Below, piece after piece: positions 1-12,406 of a stretch of 64,000 nt of DNA; within the stretch, counting starts at the first letter, position 1; every line of letters begins with the position of its first letter. The stretch is from Hypomesus transpacificus (lineage: Eukaryota > Chordata > Actinopteri > Osmeriformes > Osmeridae), in assembly GCF_021917145.1 (NCBI RefSeq), contig NC_061078.1, positions 6,514,047-6,578,046 of the forward strand, read 5' to 3'. A model generated the notes under the pieces. The model did no database searches, was not told where the DNA came from, and was given only the letters and a program-made list of their open reading frames with translations. The position numbers were made by a program, and so were the translations under genes.

Positions 1-1020
1 GAACCTTAAGGGGGGAGCCATACTGAGGTGGAGGTGTGTGAGTCACAAGAACTATAAATAACCTCTGGACTCCCATGCAGGTGTCATGCTGACCTACCAT
101 GCTGTAGCTAGGCTAACCAAACTAGGCCTAGGTCCCCTCAAGGTATGGAAAAACAAGAACAGTCTCCAGCTCAAAAAAAACAGCAGCTCACGGTTTTATT
201 TATTATTTACCCAAGAATCGGATTTCCATCCATGCGTCCATCATGCACTACCCAACAGCTTTGTGCACTTCAAAAGGGCTGTTCTCTAAATTTAGCATCC
301 ATCTAGCTTGCTATCAAATAGTTCTGCCAAGTAGAGGACAGGCCTCATTTGAGAGTTTCTACTCAGACACAATCAATAAACCACTCCAAAACACTGACGC
401 CAACATTTGTCATTACCGAGGTAAGAGGGAGCAGCCGTGCCCAGACTGCCCTGCCAGCCAGGACCGTCCCAGCCTTCCTCCAAGCTTTAATTGAAACATC
501 AAGCGGTTCGCTGATGTGTGTAATGCAGGGGTTAAGAAGTGTGAATGGTGTGGCATTGGAGTGTGCCAGCCTCTGATTCAAACTACCGCTGTCTGTTATG
601 GTTTCACACCTGCTTATTAAACATCACCGCACTGCAAATGAACTTCTACAGGCTCGGAGTTCTCCAGGTTTATGAATACAAGTCAGGGGTGTTTCCTTGA
701 GCGTGTTACCCATGCCTGATTCTGAAAGTGTCTCGAGGGTTCTGCTACTTTCTCTCAGGGCATTTAAATCAAACAAGACGTTTCCATTAATGCCCTGCTG
801 TGCTGGCTCAGGGGGGCAGTCGATCTTCAGCTGACTAGGCTTGTCTGCAAATACCAGACGGCTCCAAAACCTTTTGTATAGTAGGAAGACCTGATGCCTG
901 GTAGCTTGAGGTGTGGTTTCTTTGCTATATGGCTAGTAAATACAAGCCATTCCTTGACTTGACTGAAATACTGTAGAACTATGCACTTCTGATCATTTCC
1001 TTATGCACCATTTGTACTTT

Positions 1021-1044
1021 GCTTTGGATAAAAGTGTCTGCTAA
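1021..1044 (+). repeat. Fragment of fish SINE 3' tail
   Basis: The bases CTTTGGATAAAAGTGTCTGC followed by TAA match the tail of the full SINE at 24519-24703 with only a few differences (TCTGGATAAGAGTGTCTGCT in that copy's sense). Only the tail is recognisable; no tRNA-like head is seen upstream. It is probably an old or truncated copy. Confidence 0.55.
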
Positions 1045-1937
1045 CCGAATAGAATGCCAATGTAGGACCTTTTAGCAAGTCGCATATCAACAAGGAGTGG
1101 TATAAATGCAAACTGGACGAGAACAAAAAGAACAGGGCCAGAATGGAGCAGGAGAATACAGAGGAGGCTGAGACCAATGAAAGCCGGATTTGAGTCATTT
1201 GAAAGAAAGACTACTGGCTGATGTCTCCAAAGCAAGGTGTTTGGTTGGAGTGATGAGATGTTGCTCTCTCCCAAGGCCCTAAGGACCTCCCTGATAATAC
1301 CTCACTTTTTCAACTGACAAACATGATCAACAACAAGACAAACTTTATGCACTGGCCTTGCTGGATCCTATATAACTGCTATACAAACCTGCCCCCTGCC
1401 AACCCAGCCAGAGGGAAATGGGTCAGGGTAAATTTGGCAATCATCAAACCATGTAACACAAAGCTGGGGCGGGGGGGGGGGGTATTTTGCAGCTTACGGG
1501 TGCCAGCTCTCACATCCCTCAACCTACTGGGGTGCCGAAACATTCTGTTCAGGGTGAAAACATAGTTCAGTGTTTCCTTTAGGATTTTTCTCAGCTGATA
1601 GGCCATTTCTAATTCTGAAGCAGCAGCGGCAAAATGTACAACTGAAACACTGCAGACATTTTCATTTCACCAAATCCTCAACAGACACCCCAAAACAAAG
1701 GAGATAACCAAAACTTGGAAAGCCAAGTGGAAAAAAAGTAGTAGCCTATATAGTGGCAAGTGAACAACAAGTGTAGTCTTTTCTTCATTAGCTTAAGAGG
1801 AACTCCCAGTAGTGTGTCAGGTGGAGCACTAGAGTACAGTATGCCAGTATCTGAGGACCAGGTTCATCCTGTCTGCTGCTTTCTAACCTACTGCGAGCCA
1901 ACGCCTGGCCTCAGCGCTGTTCGCCTGGGAGCCTTTC

Positions 1938-2015
1938 ATTTACATAACATTTACATTTATTCATTTAGCAGACGCTTTTATACAAAGCGACTTCCAAGAG
2001 AGCGCTTTACAAAAG
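1938..2015 (-). repeat. Fragment of fish SINE-type repeat, minus orientation
   Basis: Contains ATTTAGCAGACGCTTTTATA, then CAAAGCGACTTCCAAGAG, the hallmark tail of a dispersed repeat common in teleosts. The sequence past the tail (about 1990-2015) differs from the copy at 24.6 kb, so it may belong to another subfamily. The family name cannot be fixed by eye. Confidence 0.6.
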
Positions 2016-2815
2016 TACACAGGTCACTGATCATAACAACGAGATAGCCCTAAACATTGCAGGCGAAACATGAAGCATAGCATACATTGTGCAAAAACAA
2101 ATAAGGTGCCAAAGAGAAGTTTCATAACAATGATGCCACAACTGGCTGCACAGGCACAGTGATCTGGAGGTCAAGCATAATGTATAGTTACTGGCAATTT
2201 ATGGTGTTAAATCTATAATACAAACTTATCTCCACTTTTCCTTTCAAAGAATTTGAAAAAGCTGTCTCTGTCTTTAATGAAAGGAAGTTTGTGTGGCCTG
2301 GCTATAGCTGTATTGGTCTCCCTGGCCAGTGAAAGCTGGTCCATTAGGGCTGGAGCAGCTTCTCGTCCAGCTGTCTGCCCTCTCAGAGGGCACAGTGTAA
2401 GGGGCCTCCATGCCCCCTGCTAAACCCCTAAGGAGGCTACTGAACCAGGCCTGGCATCTCACCAAAGTCATCCTGGAAAAGGTCACCAGTCTGCCCTATC
2501 ACCAGACTGCTGGTGCACTCCGAGACACTTAGCTGACAAAAGGGAAACTTAGCACAAGGGTAAGGCCACCAGTAGATAAACAAAACAGATATGTCTTTAT
2601 AAAACACCCTCTACCTAGGCTGGGTTTGGCATCCTGGGTTTACATAACATTAACCCGACAAGGCCTAATTGTTTACATTTAAAAGGAAAGACCCTCAGGT
2701 CAGTCTGTGACTCACCTCACAGTCTTGTCCTCACAGCTGCATCTGGTCTACCATTGGCCAGATTTCAGGGAGGAAGGGAAGCTGTCTGCACCGCAACATC
2801 CAGATACCTGCATGT

Positions 2816-2817
<2 letters not shown>

Positions 2818-2851
<34 letters not shown>

Positions 2852-2896
2852 TCAAGACCAGTGCTTCTCACCCCCCCCCCCCCCCCCCCCCCCCCC
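2818..2896. repeat. AC microsatellite plus 26-base poly-C tract
   Basis: About 16 AC dinucleotide units (2818-2849) are followed, after 21 unique bases, by an uninterrupted run of 26 C (2871-2896). Both are simple repeats prone to slippage. The true length of the C run is uncertain in any assembly. Confidence 0.95.
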
Positions 2897-3911
2897 ACGG
2901 AAATGGAAACAATCCTGCCCATCCTAATATAATCTGAATCAAAACGAGCAAAATACTCGTCTGTTCCCCTCTTTTAGCGTTACACAACAGGACACATAAG
3001 AAGAAAGTGTTTCAGCATTGTGAGTGCCTTGCAGTGCATTGTCCTACCTACAATAGAGGAACATGAACTGCCAGATAATATCTGTTTACAGCTTCAAGTT
3101 TCAATACAAGACTTATATTGACCATTCAACTACTCTACCTCCTCCATGTTATTTCCCTGTAGAAAGGCAAACTCCTAAATGTAGCAATAATACCAAGTAA
3201 GACTGCCCACTATTGTGGTATCAATAATATAAGCACTACTTCCCTTTGATTTAAGAGAACTCAATGATTTGCAATAGTGGGCTAATCACCCGACAGTCAC
3301 ACCCCTGGACTGAGGCTGAGCTCGGCTAATTAAAACGCAGGCTAAAAACTCAACTAGTCATAGTGCTAGTCAAGTACACGCTCCACACAACCTTAAGCGA
3401 ATTGCTAATCAAAACAGAAGTTTAACTATCAAGCTAGTTGTAAATGCTGCGAATCACGATCCTCCAGACAGAAACGGTTCTGCAGCAGCTGGAATTTCGA
3501 CGTTAGCAGGCACCTACGGCTAGGTAGTTTAAGTAATAGGATTTGGTTGTACTTTTTTCACCTGTTAGCTACTAGCATAGTGAAAGAAAAGTGCTCTACT
3601 ATTCAGGCAGGATCATCTCACTGTGTTGTTGCAGAGAATGCAGACTTACAACAATTAGCATTACAACTTGTAATACAAGTCGGTTGCTCGAGATCTTAAC
3701 GTTACCACGGTGTTCCGCAAGATGACCATCTTTGCAGCAAGTTGCTCCTAACAGTGCCCAATAAGCAAGCAATGACCCTCCCTAGTGCTAGCTAATGTAA
3801 GCTAGTAATATGAAAACGGGCAGGTTAAGGTAGCTAAGCTAGCTACAGTAGGCTCCTTGACAGCAGGACAAGCTTGCATTGAAAACGGATTTTGTCAGTG
3901 GCTTCTTACCG

Positions 3912-4130
3912 CAGTATCCTTTAGTTCCAGGAGGGACTGTAATTGGACGTACTCAAAAAAGTACAAAGACGGAGAACCAATTAGGCTGATTACAAGATAA
4001 CCATACTACACTAATTCCACACGCAAACACAACCTCCTCTGAGCTCACACTAACAGCTGAGTGTCTGAAAAGCCTTCCGGATTCTTTCCGCACTCATCTC
4101 TGATTTAGTATTTCTGTCTCAACAGCGTCA
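3912..4130 (-). promoter_or_regulatory. Possible promoter and non-coding first exon of a minus-strand gene
   Basis: Read on the minus strand, a strong donor (ACTGCG then GTAAGAAG, boundary near 3911) follows a stretch with an ETS-type CCGGAAG motif (about 4075-4081). That arrangement is typical of a short untranslated first exon. The gene would run left, out of the window. In mammals ankrd27 lies next to rgs9bp on the opposite strand, so it is a candidate, but I found no ANKRD27 coding exon and the call is tentative. Confidence 0.25.
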
Positions 4131-4639
4131 CCACAAGGATGAAATTTAATCCAACAACTGTAGTAAATTGCTTCTCCACCTAGAGGCGCTATTGAACTAT
4201 AAAGGGGCATTACTTCGTCCAGTAAGAGAACAAAATGACCATAGAGCCTATAGAGTTCCCAGTGTAATACGTACTATAACGAGTGTAAGTAAGTAGGTTA
4301 ATCAATGTATTATAATTGACAAATGTAGTTTTTGCAAACTAAACTTTACTCATTGGAAGCCTACAGAAATGTTTTACTGACTGTATACACAGAAACCAAA
4401 AATTGTCAGGAGTATCTAGTCAGGTGTAAGGTGATGACAGTTTGTTAATAATGTGTTAGTGTCCAAGTTTGACATTACACTGTTGTTCTGACATTCTGAC
4501 AATTTGTTTGTATTATAATACAAATCTATTGCTCTATCATACTCATCTTGTTTCTGTATTTTCCTGAATGTGTTTATGTAGTTCTGTACAGTCATTTCTG
4601 AGACCTAATTCATGCCTGAGTGAAGGTCTCCAAGTCTCC

Positions 4640-5508
4640 TGTGAGTGAGTGGAGATGGTTGTGGACTTCAGGAAGAACACAGCCCCACTCACCCCCATCA
4701 CCCTGTGTGACTCCCCAGTCAACACTGTGGAGTCATTCAGCTTCCTGGGCACCATCCTCTCCCAGGACCTCAAGTGGGAACTGAACATCAGCTCCCTCAC
4801 CAAGAAAGGACAACAGAGGATGTACTTCCTGCGGCAGCTGAAGAAATTCAACCTGCCAAAGACAATGATGGTGCACTTCTACACAGCCATCATTGAGTCA
4901 ATCCTCACCTCCTCCATCACCATCTGGTACGCTGCTGCCACTGCCAAGGACAAGAGCAGGCTGCAGCCTATCATCCGCACTGCGGAGAAGGTGATTGGCT
5001 GAACCTGCCTTCCCTCGAGGACCTGTACACCTCGAGGACCCTGAGGCGAGCGAAGAAGATTGTGGCCGACTCCTCCCACCCTGGACACTCCCTGTTTCAG
5101 TCACTCCCCTCCGGTAGAATGCTGCGGTCCATCAGGACCAAAACCTCATGCCACAAAAACAGTTTCTTCCCTTCCGCTGTTGGCCTCCTCAACAAGGCCA
5201 AGAGTTCACACTGACTTTAATGACTTCACGTCTTAAAACAATTAGCATTTTGCACTACATTACAATTCCAGTAATATTTGTATTTTATATTGTTAATTGG
5301 CAACTTATATTTTATTTTATGACAACTCATATTTTATTTTATTGTATATTTTATTTGAATTGCATTCCACTTAGTATTGATAGTTTATGTATCCTTAGTA
5401 TAGTTATATGCTACATGTCTATTGTATGCACATTCCGGCCAAAGCAAATTCCTTGTCTGTGCAAACTTTCATGGCGAATAAATCCCTTTCTGATTCTGAT
5501 AATATCAT
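4640..5508 (+). mobile_element. L2-like LINE, 3' fragment with broken reverse transcriptase
   Basis: A frame at about 4649-5002 encodes the C-terminal part of a non-LTR reverse transcriptase ORF, including VESFSFLGTILSQDLKW and the WYAAATAKDKSRLQ segment. The continuation LPSLEDLYTSRTLRRAKKIV, then NSFFPSAVGLLNKAKSSH, lies in another frame from about 5009, so one base has been lost near 5003 (a TGA is read there). An A/T-rich 3' UTR follows, ending GCGAATAAATCCCTTTCTGATTCTGAT, the usual TTCTGA-rich end of fish L2 elements. The 5' part, with the endonuclease and the RT catalytic core, is absent, so this is a dead 5'-truncated insertion. L2 clade is my best assignment; another CR1-group element is possible. 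Confidence 0.85.
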
Positions 5509-8500
5509 ACCTCCATGCCTCTGTGAGGCTGCAGACTTTCCCCAGTAGGGTGCAGCATGCTGGGCTTCCCCAATCCCCTCACATGGCTTCCCTGGGGGGG
5601 ATTAAGACCTGGGATAAACCATTTCCATTTCAAACCTTGCAGCATTGCAGTAGGACCTGAGGGCTTCTGTCCTCCCCTGTCCTGCTCCAGGATCTAGTCC
5701 AGCCGTCTGCCCGCCTAGCAATCCTTTCAAAGCAGCTTAACGGCTGAAGCAGGGCTGGAGGCCTTTCTATTGACATCCTCTCCATTACTGCGAGATGAGC
5801 AACTAGCTGGCATATGTATGTACAGTTAGAACTACCATGGCCAGATAGGCCTCGTCCTGCCTAACAGCCCTGTGCTTCACATCAAGGACCTCCGTGTAGG
5901 CCCTGTCTCTGCAACCAAGGCATGCAGCGGTATTTGATTTGGACATTTGACTCAATCAGATTTCTGTTTCGATTTAAATAATAAATGCAAAGTGCTCGTG
6001 TAGCAACATCTGTGCATTATAACACTGGCCACATCCGTGTGTTGGCAGTCAGGCCGGGAGTGCATTGAAGTTGAGCATCGTTGAGTGGAGTAGAGTGAAT
6101 CTGTGATGTGATGTGACGTGACCAGAGCCCGTCCACTTGTGTGTGTGTGTGTGTGTCTGTGTGTGTGTGTGTAAGGGATGAGAGGAGATGAAAGGCATGA
6201 CTTACATCAGAGAGGATGAGTTGCACATGAGGAACGCAATGTAACACTTTTAGGCATGTTTATGGAGTCTGCCGCATATGATGACAAAGATCATATAATT
6301 TCTCTGTATCTCATGAAGTATGCTGGCCTGTGTGTAAGAATGACCTTGCCCCTCCCTCCCTCCACCACCACCACCCTCCAAACTACCAAACAAGAAATAA
6401 GAGAAAGAGGGGGGATGGTGGGAGGAAGACATGAAGGGAAGGAGTAGGTGGGTGGATATATACCTCCTTACTCTCACCTCAGGTTGTATAGCTGGCACTG
6501 GTGAAAGATGTGATAGGATTAGAGTTAAGTCATCTACTAGCAGATGCCCCTGCTCCTTTGGGCTCATCTCTGCTAAGCATGGAAAGCTCCTAACGCACTA
6601 GAGAAGCTTACTCTATTTCAAAAAAAGGCCAAGAGGACAAGAGTGAGGAAATCAGCCAACCCCATTGGAGATCTGTTTCCATGCTGTAGGCCTTGCCAAG
6701 TATCTGAGAGAATATGAGGGTTGGATGGGGTGAGATTCACCAACCAGAGCCACGTCTGTGAACTTCTAAACCAACATTGGAGCTGGGTAAATTTTTTATA
6801 TCTTCTAAGTTCCGAGTCCTGCATGACATTCTGCCTACAATCGATACAAACTTTGTGGAGCTTTTAGGGCAACCAGACTTCTGCTTTTACAGGAGGAATG
6901 GGCACTGCACAATGTGTGTGCTCCAAGTGTCGACTAAGGATACTCCTCAGGCAAGACCTTGGCGTAGTAAAGGTGTGACTCATGGCTCACCCTAAGATGC
7001 GTGCTTTGCCGTGTGAGAGGCCTCCTAGTGTGCATCTCCAGAGTGGATGAAGTCACATCAATAATTCAATAGAGACAGACTTCCTCTGTCTCCCTCTCAT
7101 CCTCTTCTCTTTCCCTCTTTCTCTACCTCTCCCTGATGCCCTGTCCTCTTTCTTTCTGACTGACTGAACCTTCATGGCTCCAGAAAAATCCTGCTCTCTG
7201 CTTCTTAATCCACCTGAAACCACACACACACACACACAAACACATTCTCAACCACTTATACCAACACAATTTTAAAATATTTGCAACATCCTTTTTTCCA
7301 TCAGAACAGGCCAAAGTAATGGAGGGCTTTTAAGATTTTTTCTTTTTTAGGAACAAGACATCCAGTCATTACTTTTGAATGAGAGATTATGCTTAAAGGC
7401 TTGGTAATCCTGCTGGAAGGACTAACTAGAGATGGTCAGGACTGAAAGAAATGTTACTGTGGGACTTATCTACTGTAGGCTGTCTGTCATCTGATCCTGA
7501 AACAATTGACACACAGACACACAGATACACACACTGGTTTACTTACTGTCTAAGGGGAATATCATATTGTGTCTGTGATTGAGTGCTGATGCAGGGAGTG
7601 GCACAGGGGCTTATATTTTTGACTGTAAATCTGTGTCAACATGTGTTGTGTCCAGTATGTGAGTGCATGTCTGTGTTTGTATGGTGGAGGATGTGTGAAT
7701 GTGGGTGCTAGAGTAAAGGAAAAAAGAGTGTGGTAATCCAGTTCAAAGCACTTTCCTGAGCATCAGCATTCTATCGGGTCATAGCGAGAATGAAAGAGGC
7801 AGGAGAGACTGTCTCCATTAAAAGGGGCATTAGTGGGCATTATGGTGCTGATCTCACTAATCTGGATCATAGAGGTTGCAGATCATTTTACAGCCAGAGC
7901 TAGCTACCCCATACCCCATTCTGTCCTCTTTAACTCAGCTGTCAGCCCACTCCCATCTTTATAGCTATGCTTGGTTGTGGCTATACGTATAAAGGTCTGT
8001 CCTTTCCAAGCTGGTGCTACATAAAAAGGGAAAACGCTTTAAAGCGACTGGTTGCTATAGGTGGTACTAAACATCTGTATATTATTTTAAGTTCCCTTAA
8101 TTTATTTTTTTGTATTATTATTTCAAGTGCCAGCAAAGCTGGTAAGGGGGGTTTAAACGAGCATTTACTGTATAACAGAGGAGATGAAAATTAGCATTAA
8201 TATGTATGAAACGTTTGACTGAATAAATACATACATTTGGTTCTTGATGATTAGAATTGTTGATGACAAGAATTGTTGATGACAAGCTTGATAGAGTTGT
8301 TAGGGACCCACTGAAGTGTTTCACTGGGGGTTTTAAACACAAACCATATGCAGCTGCAAAAGAGCTTATCCAATTTAGACGGTAGGGCTCAAGTTAGCCT
8401 CATCAACTGCACACTGTCAAAAATTACTAAATCCAAAAGAATGAATGAAAAGCTCTCACACACACTCACACACACACAAAAACACACACCATTAGAGGAG

Positions 8501-10880
8501 TTGTGTCACCCCTTCATGCCCGGACCCTGTGGAACACATCTCCAGCATATCTTATTCATTGTCTATGTAGAGAACATGCTATGAATCATTGCCAGTCTGC
8601 ATAATTGCCAGTCTGAATACAGCAATAAGACACAACCAATCAAAAAATAGAAATCCTATCGAGGTTTACAGCCACTGACTGAGAAAAGAAACAGTGATTA
8701 AGCAGTGTGTTTGTGTAGGGTGGTTCAACAACATTCTCGGTGTATAGTGGACAATTTATGGTAGCCCATATTCTTGAAGTGAAGACAAAAGTATGTCGTT
8801 CGGACATGCCAATATTTACAGCTAACTAGGTTTGGTCATTACTCTGAAATGGCTTTTGCAGTAAAAAGAGACAAACATACCTGATATTCAAGAAGCATTA
8901 CTGCAGCTTTTTACTGTTACTGAGAAGCTTTATTTCGGAGGTAAGTGAGAAGCCTAAAAATTACATGGAATCATAATTAATTTCCCCCCAAACGTTTTTA
9001 AGGAGCAAGCATTTAGACGAGTTGTTGCGAATGGGGATTGAACATGATGGAGTGTACCACAAGCAAGGTCCTTGATAAAGGCAAAACCAAGAAAAAAGCA
9101 TGAACTCATTACTGAGGGTCACATAGCTGGCATCATCTGGAAATACAAACACCTTGCCAACCCAATGGGAAGGACCTTCTCACGAAAGCTACATAAGCTA
9201 CCCCACCACTCTTTATCATGGACCTCATGATGGGATGGGGTGTATGAGTATATGATTAAATGCAGATTGAATTGAACATCAGTTGGGACACACAGACAGC
9301 CTGGTTGATGGTGTAAATTGGAAACTGATAGAGCGGCTATGCGTAGGGAGGAAGAGGCACTGAGCAATCAGCCAGAGAGGGAGATTTGGAGCTAAGCTGG
9401 ACCACTTCAAAAAATGTCCTCCGAACCGAGTGGGTAGTATCAAACAGATGAGATGAAGAAGTTGAACTGCATTCTGGGAAACGAGACAGACTTCTTACTT
9501 GATCAGGAAAAAAGGGTGAAAATAGCCAGACTGATCTTCAGTTGAAATTAAAACTGATGAGTGACGGGAGGTAAACAGGAGTTTTCGTTAAGTAGAACTT
9601 CTCAGACATCATAGTACACACTGCTGATGGAAAGCCTCCCCAGGAATACCCAGGATTGTCCATTAGAAGGCTTGGGGTGGATGCCAATCTAACAATAAAC
9701 ATGTTCTGTTGTTGTCACACACACGAACTGACGGTGATCTGTAACCTTTGCAAAGCAACAATGGCAACAAAGTTGGCAGTCACTCCATACCCAGCAGGCT
9801 TTAACGGCTTAAATGAGATGCAGTGTTGGACACTGACCATTTCAGAATATATCTGTTTGATAAGAAGGAATGTGATATATGATCTTTTATTTTTTCAGTC
9901 AAAAAGCAAACCAGGTTATTGTTGATTAAAAATGATGCACAATATTGATGACAATATTTTTGCGGTGTCTCATGTACTTAGTTTTAACCAAATGTTAAGA
10001 CATGGATTCTGAGCAAAGTGGGCTGCCACCTTACTTGCTGCTCTGAGATGATTTAGGATAGGCTAAGCCAGGCCCACCCTTGTCATCTGTTATGATCTGT
10101 AGTTAGGTTATGGTCTACCATATTAAGACTGAAAACAAGGTATGAAGTTTACTCTTTCGTTGCTTCAGAATTCTGTATCCTTGCAAATCCTTTATTGTAC
10201 AATATCTTTATTGCACATCATTTCATGTGCTTATTTTCTGCAAACAATGTGAAAGGTGAGTCTTTAATTCCCCTCCACTCACACACACACAAATAATAAT
10301 GTTTTGTATTTTAGGAATAGAGCCCAGAATGACACCACAGCTGGTGTTGTCTTATGCAACACAAATAACGTCAAGCCGCTTCTCAGCGTGTCTCTGTGCT
10401 AGTGGCCATCAGCCCAACACATCAGCCTTTACCTCATTAGGCTTTAACCGCTTCAATAATGCAAAAAGAGCAATCCGGCAAACAGCTTAGTCTGATCTAC
10501 GTCTCACCTCTTAACACAGCAGGATTCAGACAAGAAAACACAGTATCGATATCCATCTAGATAACATTTGGCATCACTACCCACACGCACACACATGAAC
10601 GCATCCATGCAAGCACACATTTAGGTACACACAATTTACAATTTACAATACGGAGTGGGAGGTTATTTATAAGAACAGTTGTCTCTCAAAAGTTTGTCTA
10701 TTGAAGAAAAATTGTACAAAAGTGCATCAAATAAACAGCATTTGTGCAGATATTGGTCTTATGACAGATTTATTTTATTTTATGACCCCTGACAGATCAG
10801 GAATTTTTCATTGCAGCTCTAAGCATCATCAACATCAGCATCATCACCATCACATAGGTATCCCCTGGCTGAAAAAGGAA
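5509..10880. other. Intergenic stretch, no gene seen
   Basis: No recognisable exon on either strand. It contains microsatellites (GT at 6138-6172, AC near 7220-7240 and 8455-8480) and a short direct repeat of GAATTGTTGATGACAA at about 8252-8285. Open frames here are short and unconvincing. Confidence 0.6.
6138..6172. repeat. GT microsatellite
   Basis: About 17 GT units, interrupted once by CT. A simple repeat with no associated gene feature. Confidence 0.95.
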
Positions 10881-11036
10881 CTAACCAATCACGAGGTATA
10901 TTCGTTGGAGATGATGGGTGACTAACCAATCAGGGAAGCCCCAAGCACTACTCGACAACTATTACAGCCTACAGCCAAATGATTCCATCTTGTCTTACGC
11001 GCATGTGACGGCAGAAGGCGCTTACTGGTATTTAAA
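10881..11036 (+). promoter_or_regulatory. Candidate rgs9bp core promoter: two CCAAT boxes and a TATA-like box
   Basis: The 10-base string CTAACCAATC occurs twice, at 10881 and 10922, exactly 41 bases apart. Each holds a CCAATC core of the NF-Y type on the + strand. A TATTTAAA box lies about 100 bases further on (11029-11036). This places a transcription start near 11060 and gives a 5' leader of roughly 600 bases, perhaps shortened by an intron (donor-like AAG|GTAAAG near 11418). The elements are seen directly; their function is inferred. Confidence 0.4.
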
Positions 11037-11674
11037 CATCAACCAGCGAAGGTGCTGAAGTGGACAGCTCCCTTACCAAGGAAAAAAAACCGGCGGCGAT
11101 GAGACGGTAATTCATTTCGATTGCCACGATGGGCCAGTCTCTTGTGCTCTGATAGCTGACTTTTAACATCATCGTCAATCAGGCGCGTATAAGAATACAT
11201 GAATGGACATTCGTTTATGCTTGTGAAAAGCTGAGCTGTACAGTTTATTCAACACTCGGAGTTTAGCCGCTGATTTGTGACACCTGTGGCTGAATCAACA
11301 CAGAAAACATTGTTTCGATCTGTATGGCTATTTCACCTCCCAGAAGAACAAGTAACCGTTTTGGATGTTGGTTTGTTATCTATGCAGTGGACTAATCTCC
11401 AACGTGAAAGCGCCAAGGTAAAGCCATTTACAGGATCCATTCATATCTAAGCCTCTCGACTCTGACCATAGACAGGAAAGAACATGGATAGAGAGGAATT
11501 TGCTGTGACGAGTGCGCTGAGTGGATTTGTATGGCTGGTGATCTCCAGTGGAAACTAAAAAAAGACCTTGTTGAGATCAGCATCGCGCGGGTCACAATCT
11601 CTATTACGCATCATTGATATATTGATATAGTTTCCTATTGTTGAGCTGATAAATACCACATATAATAAGGAACC

Positions 11675-12406
11675 ATGGCTAAAGACGAGTGCAAAACCAT
11701 GCTAGATGCTCTGAACAAAGTGACTGCCTGCTACAGACATTTGGTCGTCGCTTTGGGCAGCACCTCGGATTCACAGAATCTGCGTGAAGAGCTGAAGAAG
11801 ACCCGAAAAAAGGCCCAGGAGCTTGCGTTGGCAAACAGGACTAAACTGACCGCACTACTCAAAGACAAGACCATCAGCAAAGAAGACCGGGCAGAATACG
11901 AACGGCTATGGGTTTTGTTCTCGAGCAGCATGGAGCTGCTGGAAGTGGACATGAAGAGGTCCCTGGAGATCGGGCAGGAATTCCCCCTAAAAGTCCCAAC
12001 AAGACACCTCATCCAGACTGGGATGACAGGCAGCACCACCACGGTGGCGGCCCGCGCCATGAGCGTGCAGAACATGAAGTACGAGGCAGACGCCAACATC
12101 GATACGGCGGACCTGAAGGAGCTTCAGGCCGAGATCACGCAGGTTGGGCAGATGATGGAAGAGATGGAAATGAAGGTACAAGTGGCGCCCTGGGCAGTTG
12201 AAGCAAAGCAAGAGGCGGGTGCAGAGCTGAAGTCCAGTCTCAGTGTGGGAAACTCGTCCGTGGGGGTCATCTCCATATGCGAAGAAGAACCCAAAGAAGA
12301 CGGGGTGGAAGGAGAAGGTGGCATCATGAGAATTTTTGCAGGGATCATATTCACGGCTATTCTATTAATTGCTGGTCTTCTAGGATACTTAGTAATTAAC
12401 CTTTGA
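11675..12406 (+). CDS. rgs9bp: Regulator of G-protein signalling 9-binding protein (R9AP), single exon
   Basis: R9AP tethers the RGS9-1/Gbeta5 complex to photoreceptor membranes, so that transducin GTP hydrolysis, and hence recovery from light, is fast. The 243-residue product begins [20 protein letters not shown] and keeps the family core ([19 protein letters not shown], then [17 protein letters not shown]). Helical, coiled-coil-prone segments span roughly residues 1-190. An acidic linker rich in E and G (about 200-215) precedes one C-terminal membrane helix (about 219-241, [20 protein letters not shown]) with only two residues after it, so the protein is tail-anchored. Length is close to the mammalian protein (about 235). 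The coding region is uninterrupted, as in other vertebrates. The start is the first in-frame ATG, in a good context (ACCATGG). The intact frame suggests a functional gene. Confidence 0.96.
   Translation: MAKDECKTMLDALNKVTACYRHLVVALGSTSDSQNLREELKKTRKKAQELALANRTKLTALLKDKTISKEDRAEYERLWVLFSSSMELLEVDMKRSLEIGQEFPLKVPTRHLIQTGMTGSTTTVAARAMSVQNMKYEADANIDTADLKELQAEITQVGQMMEEMEMKVQVAPWAVEAKQEAGAELKSSLSVGNSSVGVISICEEEPKEDGVEGEGGIMRIFAGIIFTAILLIAGLLGYLVINL

Larger units (their letters stand above)
1..3900. other. Non-coding stretch, no gene recognised
   Basis: I see no exon with recognisable protein similarity on either strand. The open frames here are short and lack supporting splice signals. The stretch holds a G run near 1471-1482, fragments of a fish SINE tail (near 1021 and 1940-2000) and the AC/poly-C tract at 2818-2896. 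It may contain introns of a minus-strand gene whose 5' end could lie near 4 kb, but I identified no coding exon of such a gene. Confidence 0.5.

Noticed and set aside
5148-5660. 170-codon + strand open frame after the LINE fragment
   Set aside because: It runs through the A/T-rich LINE 3' UTR in the wrong frame and across the element boundary.
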